A stretch of 13,076 nucleotides of DNA from assembly GCA_036939355.1 (NCBI GenBank), contig JALLAP010000506.1, positions 1-13,076 on the forward strand, written 5' to 3'. This document shows, piece by piece, positions 6,542 to 13,076 of this stretch. Under the pieces are notes generated by a model. It ran no database searches, had not been told where the DNA came from, and was given only the letters and a program-made list of their open reading frames with translations. Source of the DNA: Thalassiosira profunda. Taxonomy: Eukaryota > Bacillariophyta > Thalassiosirophyceae > Thalassiosirales > Thalassiosiraceae. The position numbers and the translations under genes were made by a program. Position 1 is the stretch's first letter, and every line of letters begins with the position of its first letter.

Positions 6542-9062
6542 GTTCCCCGCGGAGGTCCATTCCGTCGTGACCGCCATCTATTTGCGGGCCCTCCTCCAGT
6601 CGGGCCAATTCAGCGCCGCGGTGGAATATTGCACCGCCAACTTTAATCGAGAGGACGGCGACCTCGCCCACGCGGCCGAGGAGGCGTACGCCCTCTACCG
6701 CCTCCGGAAGTACGACGCGTGCCGTCGATTGTGCGAGGCCGCCTTCGCTGCCGAGGGGGGTGAGGAGGGGAGTGTGGGTCGGGGACTGCGGCACACCCAC
6801 GCCCAGGCGCTGTACCGGCTGGGCGAGACGACGGAGGCCGACGCCGCCTACCGCCACTTGCTGCGCGACGACACAGATAAAACCAATGCAGCTGCGGGGG
6901 AGGGCGATCCGGCCACGGACGACGACGAGCGGGAGGACGCCCTCTCCAACGCCCTAGCCAACGCGACGGCGAACTACACCCCGGGATCGCTCCTGTCGGC
7001 GGCGGAGGGCGCGGCAGTGTGGGCGGAGGACGAGGCCGCGGTGCGGAGGCTGCTGGCGCGGTACGGCCGCTCCGGTCCGGCGGCCGACAATGCCGATGGC
7101 GACGATGATGGCGGGGAGGAGGGCGATGGCGATGGCGGGGAGGGGGAGGAGCTGCTCCAGAATTACGACCTGGCGTACAATCTGGCCACGTACCTCCTCG
7201 TGTCGGCGGACGCCCGGAATCGCTCCCACCTCCTCCGGGCGCGGCGATTATTGGAGCACGCCGAGGCGTCGGCCCTGACCGTGCTGGACTCCTCCTCTGC
7301 TACAGAAGATGAGGAAGGGGAGGGAGACGAGGAGGCCGCCCGGGCCGCCACCATTGCGAAGGAGGTGGCGCGCCGCAAGGCGCTGCAGGTGGCGGAGCGG
7401 GAGGCGGGCCCCATCCGCGCCAACCTCGCCCTGGCTCGCATGCTGCTGGGTGGGGAGGAAAATCAAACGGCCGCACTGCAGGGCTATCTCGCCCTGGTCG
7501 CCGCCGCTTCCCGCTCCAAAAACAAGGGACCGCAAGGGGCGGCCGAGGCCAACGTCGCCGCGGCGGCGTCGAACAACCTGGCCGTCTTGAAGGACGGAAA
7601 AGAGAGCGTGTTTGACACCTTCAAGCGCATTCCGACGACGTCGGCGGCGTCGGTGGCGGAGGACGCGGTGGCGGGGGGCAAGGGGGGAAAACCAAAGGAC
7701 AAGGGGGGCACGGACAAGGGAAATAGCGCCACTAATGCAGTGCCGTTGGCGGGGGCGACGCCGTGCCAGGCCCGCGCGGCATTGTGCAACCGCGCCCTAT
7801 TGTTGGCCAAGATGGGCAATGAAAAAGGGTGCAAGGAGGCACTGGGGGCGCTCCGCGCCGCGCTGCGAATTGCCTACCGCGGGGACGACGCCGGCGACAC
7901 GAAGGGGACGCCCAAGGCGGGATATATGGGGGACGTCCCGACCGCCCGGCCCGCGTCGGAGGCCGCGGCGGCCGCGTGGACGGCCCGGGCGGACTTATTG
8001 GAGAGCGAACTCCGTCGCGCTTCCGAGGCCGACGACCCATCGCACGCGGACGCGCTCGACGCCGCGCTGGCCAAACTCGACCACTCCGACGACGGGGTGG
8101 CGGCCTACGCCACATCCCAGCTCCTCCTCCACCGCGCCGTCGCGGCCGATCCCAATGCATCCAACGCCGAGGCTCGATTGGAGGCGCTGGCGTCCCTCCC
8201 GGCGGCGGTCAGATCGCGCCCTGGAACGATCGCCACCACGGCGGCCCTCCGCGCCTCCCTCAACCATGACGGGGAGGCCGCGCGGCTGCTATCGTCGCTG
8301 GGCGACGGCGCCGCGGCCCGGCGGGCGGTGGCCGCGTTCCAACTGGCGCAGGGCGATTATGATGGTGCGGTGGAAGCGCTGCAAACCTTAGTGGAGGAAA
8401 GCGACGGCGCCGCGAAATTGGAGGCGACCGCGCTCCTCGTCGAGGCGTTGTCGCGCGCGGATCCAACCAAAGCCGAGGAGTATTGGGGGACGTTGCAGGA
8501 GGCGCTCGCGGCCGAAACGGTGGGAGAAACGGAAGTGGACGGCGAGGCGCTCGAGGCGATGGACATTCCGCGCTTCGCCAAGAAGGCCCAGGGCGGCGAC
8601 AACAACGGCGGCGGCGGGGGAACGGCCAAGGTCCGCAAAATGATCGCGGCCACGGGCGCCAAGCGCGGGTCCGCCGTCGGCGAGCGCGCCAAGGCCAGCC
8701 GCGAAGCAGTCCTCCGCAAGCGCGCCCGACAGCGCGCCGCGTACCTCGCCCGCCTCGCCTCCGAGGGAAGGTACGACCCCGCCAAAACCCCCCCGACCAA
8801 GCCGGACCCGGAGCGGTGGCTTCCCAAGAGTCAGCGATCGTACAACCGCCGCGGCCGACGGGGGCGGCACAAGTCCAACACGGGCGCGCAGGGCGGCGGC
8901 GCGGGGATGGAGCGGGACGCGGCGAAGCTCGACGTGGCGGCAAGGGCGGCGAGGAAGGAGGAGGGGGGCGGGGGGGAGGGGGGCGGCACGCCCAGCACGG
9001 CGAACCTCAAGGTGTCGAGCGGGGGGGCGGCAAGGAAGGGGAAGGGGGGAAGACGGCGTTGA
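6342..9062 (+). CDS. SRP72: Signal recognition particle subunit SRP72
   Basis: SRP72 pairs with SRP68 on the S domain of SRP RNA and is needed for co-translational targeting to the ER. The frame encodes 906 residues; animal SRP72 has about 670. TPR-like helix pairs run through about residues 70-720. The block A-S-N-N-L-A-V-L-K-D followed by V-F-D-T-F-K-R-I, then C-N-R-A-L-L-L-A-K-M, matches the family's conserved centre. The RNA-binding motif P-D-P-E-R-W-L-P-K near residue 820, followed by S-Y-N-R-R-G-R-R-G-R, is diagnostic. Extra length comes from acidic inserts (about 248-268 and 319-335), a Gly/Lys insert (about 443-462) and a Gly-rich basic tail. The ATG at 6342 has an ACCATGG context; earlier in-frame codons include no ATG. 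It is markedly richer in GC than TTI1 exon 2 and the LRR genes. Confidence 0.95.
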   Translation: MEPQDPAAPSASWAESASSLAALLRGNGEDGGDPSTAKAASRIERACRDLLARAPDAAGSGEGEGDEFPAEVHSVVTAIYLRALLQSGQFSAAVEYCTANFNREDGDLAHAAEEAYALYRLRKYDACRRLCEAAFAAEGGEEGSVGRGLRHTHAQALYRLGETTEADAAYRHLLRDDTDKTNAAAGEGDPATDDDEREDALSNALANATANYTPGSLLSAAEGAAVWAEDEAAVRRLLARYGRSGPAADNADGDDDGGEEGDGDGGEGEELLQNYDLAYNLATYLLVSADARNRSHLLRARRLLEHAEASALTVLDSSSATEDEEGEGDEEAARAATIAKEVARRKALQVAEREAGPIRANLALARMLLGGEENQTAALQGYLALVAAASRSKNKGPQGAAEANVAAAASNNLAVLKDGKESVFDTFKRIPTTSAASVAEDAVAGGKGGKPKDKGGTDKGNSATNAVPLAGATPCQARAALCNRALLLAKMGNEKGCKEALGALRAALRIAYRGDDAGDTKGTPKAGYMGDVPTARPASEAAAAAWTARADLLESELRRASEADDPSHADALDAALAKLDHSDDGVAAYATSQLLLHRAVAADPNASNAEARLEALASLPAAVRSRPGTIATTAALRASLNHDGEAARLLSSLGDGAAARRAVAAFQLAQGDYDGAVEALQTLVEESDGAAKLEATALLVEALSRADPTKAEEYWGTLQEALAAETVGETEVDGEALEAMDIPRFAKKAQGGDNNGGGGGTAKVRKMIAATGAKRGSAVGERAKASREAVLRKRARQRAAYLARLASEGRYDPAKTPPTKPDPERWLPKSQRSYNRRGRRGRHKSNTGAQGGGAGMERDAAKLDVAARAARKEEGGGGEGGGTPSTANLKVSSGGAARKGKGGRRR

Positions 9063-9294
9063 GGATGGAAGAGTGTTTGCCGGAAGGGGCGACTTTGTCC
9101 CAGCAATCCATTGAGCAAGTAGCGAGAATTTACGCCTCTGCCGGCGCCATTAACAGCAACCATTTCTGAACTCTTCAAGCAAAAGACAATGCACATTCGA
9201 CGCCCAGCGGGGACATCGGCTCGAGGTGGTGCACACAGGTCTGAGGTGCATGTTACAGGTGCACACCCCACCCGCCCGGCGGGCCGGCTCGCAA
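9063..9294. other. Intergenic spacer after SRP72
   Basis: These 232 bp hold the 3' end of SRP72 and no convincing gene. Near 9226-9269, GGTGCAC/GGTGCAT words recur (GGTGCACAC twice). GAGGTG and GTGCAC words also occur on the minus strand of the SRP72 leader around 6300-6315, so the inverted homology may extend weakly past 9295. No canonical poly(A) signal is seen. Confidence 0.4.
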
Positions 9295-9551
9295 GAGGGG
9301 CTATTTACGTACTTACGCATGTAGATAACCGGGATCATTTCCGCTTTGCTCCCTCCCGCCGCCGCGGCCCTCGCCGGGAGATAGAGCGCGGCGCCAGAGG
9401 CTGTGCAGAGGAGAGTGTCGCCGAGACTGTGCAGAGCCTGCCGGCCGCTGGATAGGTCGGGCGTCGGTGGGGATAGGCGTCGACATCAACCCTTCCTCGT
9501 GCACCACAACGCTGCTTCGCCCCCCCTCTTCCATTGCAGTCCTCAGATATT
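9295..9551 (+). promoter_or_regulatory. Promoter and leader of LRR-B (copy of the LRR-A promoter)
   Basis: This is the right-arm counterpart of 5948-6275. It begins with the 23-bp ACGT element (9295-9317) and GTAGATAACC (9321-9330), then has an unrelated GC-rich stretch. Similarity resumes at about 9400 and includes the exact 24-bp block 9454-9477. GTCGACATCAA (9478-9488) and TTCCATTGCA (9529-9538) have near copies before LRR-A. A pyrimidine run ending in CAG at 9539 resembles a splice acceptor, but LRR-A lacks the AG there. Confidence 0.6.
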
Positions 9552-9647
9552 ATGTCGTCCTCAGATATGTCGTCCTCGGGACGCCTTGAGAATAGGGCGT
9601 CGTCCCCAGAAATGTCGTCCTCGTCCTCAGACATGTCGTCCTCAGTG
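9552..9647 (+). repeat. Coding minisatellite, ATGTCGTCCTC units
   Basis: The unit ATGTCGTCCTC starts at 9552, 9567, 9612 and 9633, each usually followed by AGA or similar, so the protein begins with repeated M-S-S-S-(S/D) units. LRR-A has only one M-S-S-S at its start. The repeat seems to have expanded in LRR-B and offers several in-frame ATGs. Confidence 0.6.
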
Positions 9648-11165
9648 GAATCTAGCGACGGAGAGGACTCGTACATCGACGCAGAAGAGGATTATGGTGG
9701 AAGGTTGGGGCGGAGGATTGACGGTGTCGATGACTTTTGCAGGGAGGAAAGGCGCAGGCTCGGGGACAACAATCCGAATCAGATCTATCTCACGCATCTG
9801 TGTAAGATGTTGCGGGATGATCGGGGGACTTTGTCTGAATCCGTCCACTTCATCCCGCGCTTGAGTGACGAAGCGTGGCAGCGGCTTGGTCGATACATCG
9901 CAAGCAACGATCGTTGAGGGTTTTCAACCAGCATGTGGGCGGCATCACGGATCGACAGATGGAGCAACTGTTCAGCGAGCTACCTAGCAGTGCCTCCCTG
10001 ACAGAATTGAATTTACTTCCTCACGTTTCTGCCAGTTACAGGGAACTAAACCCGAACGATTTTGGGAGGGAGAGCGTTGAGAGAATGGCACCCTTCTTGA
10101 GAGATTCCGGGAGGCTCGAAACTTTGTCCATTGGTCATTCCGCGAGGTTGGACAGTGCATGCTTCCGTTTGATAGTGGACGCGCTCAGTGGGGGGATCAT
10201 TCAGAAACTATGCGTCAAGTCTTGCAATGTTACTGATATCGCGGCACTACAAGATTGCGCGCTGCCAAACCTGACGGTCTTGGACTTGGGCTGCAATGAG
10301 ATAGGCGACAATATCCCGCCCTCGCTGGAACAGTACACGACACTGCACACACTTCGTTTGGACAAGAGTGGCATTGGTTTGGCGGGATGTAGATCCATAG
10401 CTGACCTTCTCCGAAATGGCAGCTGTTCCTTGAGGGTCCTTAGTTTGCGAGACAACAGCGTATGCGATGAGGCGGCTGAAGTCCTAGCTGAAGCGCTGAA
10501 GCACAATTCGACACTGCAAGAGCTAGATATTACTGTGGGACAAGAGCTGGACATTGGCGATCGGAGTATCCGCATCGGCGAGAGGGGATGTTTGGCTTTG
10601 CTGAGGCTCTTGAACGATGGATCATCCATTGCCAACACATACAACTCGAACCACACATTGGTCACCGTGAAGCTTCCGCCCAGTCAATCTAATCCAGATG
10701 TCACGAGGATGAAGAAACCGTTCGGTTGGGCGCTTGATGTGAACAATCACTGCAAGGGGAACCCTGAAAAGGCAGGCCAAATCAAAGTCCTCCAGAGCCA
10801 ATTGAACAGTATCGGTCGACAGAATATGTGCCTTGCCCAGGGCATTGAGTTTCTGTCCACTGGAAGCATCCTTGCGGGCATTGACTCGTGTCTTCTACCG
10901 AATGTTCTTGCACTAATGTGTAGGTACTCAAGGGATGATGGGAGAGACGAGGTTTTCAATGCTCTGGTTGAAATGGCTCCGGATTTGATGGCTCTCATCG
11001 ACAAAACAGCGATGATGACAGACCTTTTGGAGGCGAAACGAGCGCAGATCGATGCTCATCGCGCCCAAATTGCGGCACTTACTGTGGAGACGGAAAGTTT
11101 GAGTAGGAGATTGCGTGTTGAAGGGAGGCGATGAGCGGGAGACAAAAAAGATGCGCAGACGTTGA
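9552..11165 (+). CDS. Leucine-rich-repeat protein B, frame broken twice
   Basis: This is a paralogue of LRR-A on the opposite strand. It has a Ser/Asp/Glu-rich N-terminus, LRRs, the T-Y-N-S-N-H-T-L / F-G-W-A-L-D-V-N-N block, D-L-M-A-L-I-D and a short coiled coil. The first frame (9552-9917) stops just after the helix matching R-Y-V-A-R-N-T-H-L-R-V in A. Homology continues in another frame from 9911, so one base is missing after 9910. That frame stops at 11132-11134, but one extra base in the GGG at 11123-11125 would continue it to K-K-M-R-R-R and a stop at 11163-11165, matching the end of A. Allowing both shifts gives about 537 residues. The long middle frame stays open and conserved, which suggests sequence errors or very recent inactivation. 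A 24-bp tandem duplication lies at 10517-10564. Confidence 0.72.
9909..9917 (+). other. Frameshift 1 in LRR-B (one base missing)
   Basis: The reading frame moves from codons starting at 9909 to codons starting at 9911. Alignment to LRR-A puts the missing base directly after 9910; a second T before 9911 would restore an Asp-Ser-Leu-Arg-Val run. No GT-AG pair explains the change, and LRR-A has no intron here. Confidence 0.75.
10517..10564 (+). repeat. 24-bp tandem duplication inside LRR-B
   Basis: CAAGAGCTAGATATT (10517-10531) recurs as CAAGAGCTGGACATT (10541-10555), 24 bp on. It gives two Q-E-L-D-I motifs in succession where LRR-A has only one E-L-D-L. It is in frame and makes protein B locally longer. 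Confidence 0.6.
11120..11134 (+). other. Frameshift 2 in LRR-B (one extra base, near the stop)
   Basis: The in-frame TGA at 11132 is reached only because GGG at 11123-11125 is one base too long compared with the frame whose end, K-K-M-R-R-R-stop at 11165, matches the tail of LRR-A. The consequence is loss of a short basic tail. Confidence 0.6.
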
Positions 11166-11419
11166 TTTGCTAGAGTTTTATTGCAACACAAGCAAACGAG
11201 AGGTTGTCATCGTCCGGCGTGAACAGTTTGCATTCCAGGGCAGAGATACACCCTCTAGCGTATTTATTGCATGGCGGCCAAAAGCAAAAGACAAGTGCAA
11301 CAAAAGCAGTCAAAGCAGCTGTCTCTCTCCCTCGCTGTATCTGACTCGCATCTACACCCTATCCCGCCCGCATGCCCCAAAGCCACAAGCGCTTGCAGGG
11401 TACCAACCGGTGCCTTTCT
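11166..11419. other. Convergent spacer between LRR-B and the lumen-protein gene
   Basis: No gene is visible. On the minus strand AATAAA occurs at 11263-11268, about 155 bases past the lumen gene's stop, and again at 11177-11182; either could be its poly(A) signal, though the role of this hexamer in diatoms is not well established. No matching plus-strand signal for LRR-B was seen. Confidence 0.35.
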
Positions 11420-11898
11420 CTACAGGGCTATCGGGTTGTCCACCCAGCCCTTCACGTTCCGCTCCCCCGTCTTGCTATTCGGCAGCAGCCCGCCCGCGTC
11501 CCGCACCCGCCGGCATGCCGCCGTGCGGGCGTCCGCGCCCGGGACGCCGTATTTGCAGAGGGCCTCGTCGGGCGTCAATTTCGGCGCGCACTTCGGATCC
11601 AATTTGGGATTGCACTGCGCCGTGTCCCTCGCGACTTCGCCCTGTTCGAAGGCGTCGAAGTCCAGCGCGTGCGCTGCCGGGGGAGATGCTCCGATGGTCG
11701 CGGCGACGGCGGCTCCAACGGCGGCGTTTGCAAATATGTCCACGAGCTCCCGTCTTTGCATGCACAGCGGCGCTGATGCTCTGATGTTGGTTTGTGGTGT
11801 GGGCGGTGCAAAGGCGGAGGTGCACCCAAGCAGTAGAGTGGCTAGGCGACAGCGACGAAGACGGCACAACTCGTGCTCACTTTCTTTGATATCATCAT
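11420..11898 (-). CDS. Small thylakoid-lumen protein with bipartite plastid pre-sequence
   Basis: The product has a stramenopile plastid-targeting leader: a hydrophobic signal peptide, then T-S-A-F-A-P-P at the ER cleavage site. A transit region follows, then R-R-E-L-V-D-I-F and a hydrophobic run ending A-A-H-A, typical of Tat-type lumen import. The predicted mature chain starts at L-D-F-D-A-F (about 11665), has 81 residues and four cysteines, and includes P-K-C-A-P-K-L-T-P-D-E-A-L-C-K-Y-G. I do not recognise the family; a small extrinsic photosystem-associated subunit is an inference from size and location only. The targeting frame lacks an ATG (it opens with TTG at 11869). The ATG at 11898 starts another frame, M-M-I-S-K-K plus hydrophobic residues, ending at 11842. 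Joining them needs one extra C near 11845, making one 159-residue precursor. Confidence 0.75.
11842..11848 (-). other. Apparent frameshift in the lumen protein's signal peptide
   Basis: The frame from ATG 11898 stops at TAG 11844-11842, while the frame encoding L-A-T-L-L-L-G-C-T-S-A-F-A-P takes over at the same place. One base is missing in a two-base G run (plus strand 11845-11846). The joined peptide has a basic start and a continuous hydrophobic core, as a signal peptide should. Confidence 0.65.
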
Positions 11899-12268
11899 TT
11901 TCGCAGAGCTTCCTCCGCGGCCAGCGCCTATCGTTCCAGAATGGCTTAGGTAGGACAGGGCGAATGGGCGAGGGAGTACAAGAGGTTCGATATGGTAGTG
12001 CAGGTCGACCTTACCACCAGCGCCGTGGCTGACGCGGTTTGTTTGTTTCATTTCTCTATTTAAAATTATCTTATCTACCTACTCTATCTACTTTTGTTGG
12101 TTTGGTCTCCACACTGAATGCGCATCAGTGATACTTTAGAAAAAACTTTCGATTTCAATTGAGCCTAAAAATAAATTTGATCTATTAATAAATGAGGCAG
12201 TAACTAAATCAGTTCTTATCGGTCATGAAAATATTATTGGCCGCAAGGAATCAGTATATCTCTCGTAG
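11899..12268. promoter_or_regulatory. Divergent intergenic region with AT-rich island
   Basis: This lies between the minus-strand lumen gene and the plus-strand gene to its right. The first part, to about 12040, is of mixed composition. From about 12040 to 12268 it becomes strongly AT-rich, with TATTTAAAAT at 12057-12066 and pyrimidine-rich runs around 12070-12110. It probably holds both promoters, and its right end may include a short first exon and intron of the next gene. No RNA gene or repeat unit was seen. Confidence 0.45.
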
Positions 12269-12273
12269 ATCAG

Positions 12274-12829
12274 TTGCAAAAGGGCCGTGGTGCTCTACGT
12301 GAACAACCAAGACTACTGGGCCTGGGCCCACGATGACGAAGAGCGGAAGAAGAGGAACAAGGAGCGTGCCGAGAGCCGCCGCCAGCGCGAGGAAATCATT
12401 GCCACGCGCGCCGCCGGGTCGAGGAGGGGCGCTGCTCGGCTGCCAGATGAGGTCGAGGATGACGAGCCGGCCACGGAGAAGGTCGAGACCCTGTGGGCCG
12501 TCGGGAACCGCAGCAAGGCGAAGGAGTGGGGCGTGTCACCCCAGGGGAGGGCCCTCTACCTCGCCCTCAAGGGGGCCATCAAGGAGGCGGGTCCGCATGC
12601 GTGGTCCGATGTTTGGGCGGCGTACTGGGAGAAGGACGAGGAGAGGCGGGAGGCCGAAGAGGATGAGGGGGGAAACGCGAGGAAGCGCAAGAGGAGTGCG
12701 CCGGACGCGGAGGGCGACGGCGATTCCGCCGATGGCGGGGGACGAGTCGTCGAGTTGGACATGAGCGACGACGAGGATGACGACGGCGAGGACGAAGGGT
12801 TTGATGGGGCGGCAATCATGTCGGAGTAG
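12274..12829 (+). CDS. Unrecognised charged protein, first exon uncertain
   Basis: The open frame runs from about 12269 to the TAG at 12827-12829. It encodes a highly charged, probably nuclear protein of about 185 residues. A basic/acidic helix (E-E-R-K-K-R-N-K-E-R) comes first. A small ordered-looking segment follows (W-G-V-S-P-Q-G-R-A-L-Y-L-A-L-K and W-S-D-V-W-A-A-Y-W), then an NLS-like A-R-K-R-K-R-S and an acidic tail with D-M-S-D-D-E-D-D-D. The exon has no usable ATG near its start; its first in-frame Met comes late. One workable model is a first exon from ATG 12192 to 12199, a 74-bp GT-AG intron 12200-12273, then 12274 onward in frame, beginning M-R-H-C-K-R. Other first exons are possible. 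I cannot assign a family or function. Confidence 0.55.
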
Positions 12830-13076
12830 GTATTGTACATGGTAGATGTGATTGTCTAATTGGATGTTTAGGGTTTGCAACAACGTCGTGTTACCACCCA
12901 ACTGGAACGACTTGCATTGCAGTTGCAATTAGAATGAACTGCTCGACAGTTGCCGTGAGGGGCGGGACATTCCATCTGGGGAGAACCACCCGCCTAAATG
13001 AGGGGCCGTCGAAAGGGCTCCGTCACAGTTGGGGGTGATGTCGGCGCCAGTTGGGGGGCGAACGCGGTCCAACTGG
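12830..13076. other. Right-hand non-coding end of the window
   Basis: These 247 bp follow the last stop codon and show no convincing gene on either strand. CCAACTGG, CAGTTG and CAGTTGGGGG words recur at 12899-12906, 13025-13034 and 13049-13058, and at the end. It may hold the 3' end of the last gene and the start of a repeat or promoter continuing beyond the window. Confidence 0.4.
13047..13076. repeat. 8-bp inverted repeat at the window edge
   Basis: CCAGTTGG (13047-13054) and CCAACTGG (13069-13076) are exact reverse complements 14 bp apart. CAGTTGGGGG also occurs as a direct repeat at 13025-13034 and 13049-13058. The sequence ends here, so the full structure cannot be judged. Confidence 0.45.

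Larger units (their letters stand above)
9295..11165. repeat. Right arm of the inverted duplication (LRR-B plus promoter)
   Basis: This is the partner of 4511-6275. Both arms carry promoter, leader and complete LRR gene in the same internal order, pointing outward from SRP72. The C-terminal third of the protein is the most conserved part, at roughly 80% of residues by eye. Confidence 0.75.

Noticed and set aside
5948..6577. N-terminal extension of LRR-A to an ATG at 6577
   Set aside because: The frame is merely open through GC-rich promoter DNA and into the SRP72 coding region. The extension is Arg/Pro/Ala-rich, and paralogue B begins with M-S-S-S at the equivalent of 5947.
8260..8943. 227-codon minus-strand frame opposite SRP72
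   Set aside because: Arg/Pro-rich shadow of the conserved SRP72 C-terminus, in which the plus strand has the diagnostic P-D-P-E-R-W-L-P motif.
9880..9940. An intron or programmed -1 frameshift to explain the LRR-B frame change
   Set aside because: There is no GT-AG pair that keeps both conserved sides, no slippery X-XXY-YYZ heptamer at the shift, and LRR-A is continuous at the same place.
11840..11881. A 39-bp intron (GTGAGC...TAG) in the lumen-protein leader
   Set aside because: It would be unusually short and its removal does not bring the S-A-F-A-P frame into register with the ATG at 11898.
11271..12032. 253-codon plus-strand frame over the lumen-protein gene
   Set aside because: It is opposite a gene with a textbook plastid pre-sequence and has no recognisable domain of its own.
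12118..12162. ATG at 12118 as first exon of the last gene
   Set aside because: Its only nearby GT donor gives a phase that matches none of the acceptors at 12268, 12273 or 12282.
1..13076. Bacterial, phage or mobile-element origin; CRISPR arrays; tRNA or rRNA genes
   Set aside because: There are no regularly spaced repeats, transposase or integrase motifs, tRNA-like cloverleaves or rRNA signatures. The gene content (TTI1, SRP72), intron and plastid targeting are eukaryotic.

Overview
This is nuclear DNA of a photosynthetic eukaryote with a secondary plastid, most likely a diatom; a GC-rich Thalassiosira-type centric is my guess. The clearest evidence is the minus-strand gene at 11420-11898. 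Its product carries a stramenopile bipartite plastid pre-sequence: a signal peptide, an S-A-F-A-P motif, then a twin-arginine lumen signal ending in A-H-A. Other support is a 79-bp GT-AG intron in the first gene, Kozak-like starts (ACCATGG), no operons or Shine-Dalgarno sites, and two genes found only in eukaryotes (TTI1 and SRP72).

Layout. 1-229: 5' region with short inverted repeats. 230-4436 (+): TTI1-type HEAT-repeat subunit of the TELO2-TTI1-TTI2 (TTT) PIKK chaperone, two exons. 4511-5947 (-): leucine-rich-repeat (LRR) protein A, convergent with TTI1. 5948-6341: divergent promoter region. 6342-9062 (+): SRP72, the 72-kDa signal recognition particle subunit. 9552-11165 (+): LRR protein B, a paralogue of A whose frame is broken twice. 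11420-11898 (-): small thylakoid-lumen protein, with one base apparently missing in its signal peptide. 11899-12280: AT-rich intergenic stretch. About 12274-12829 (+): unrecognised charged protein that lacks an ATG in its main exon. 12830-13076: non-coding, ending in an inverted repeat.

The main structural feature is that LRR-A and LRR-B, with their promoters, form a diverged inverted duplication (arms about 4511-6275 and 9295-11165) enclosing SRP72. Two promoter blocks of 23 and 24 bp match exactly in inverted orientation, although the proteins have diverged substantially. The 23-bp block in the left arm lies just upstream of SRP72, so it may serve a bidirectional promoter.

The genes do not form one pathway. 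TTI1 acts in PIKK maturation, SRP72 in co-translational ER targeting, and the lumen protein in the plastid; the LRR pair and the last gene have no known function. I found no CRISPR array, phage, transposon, rRNA or tRNA. The best candidates for undescribed biology are the inverted LRR pair, with its strongly conserved C-terminal module, and the four-cysteine lumen protein.
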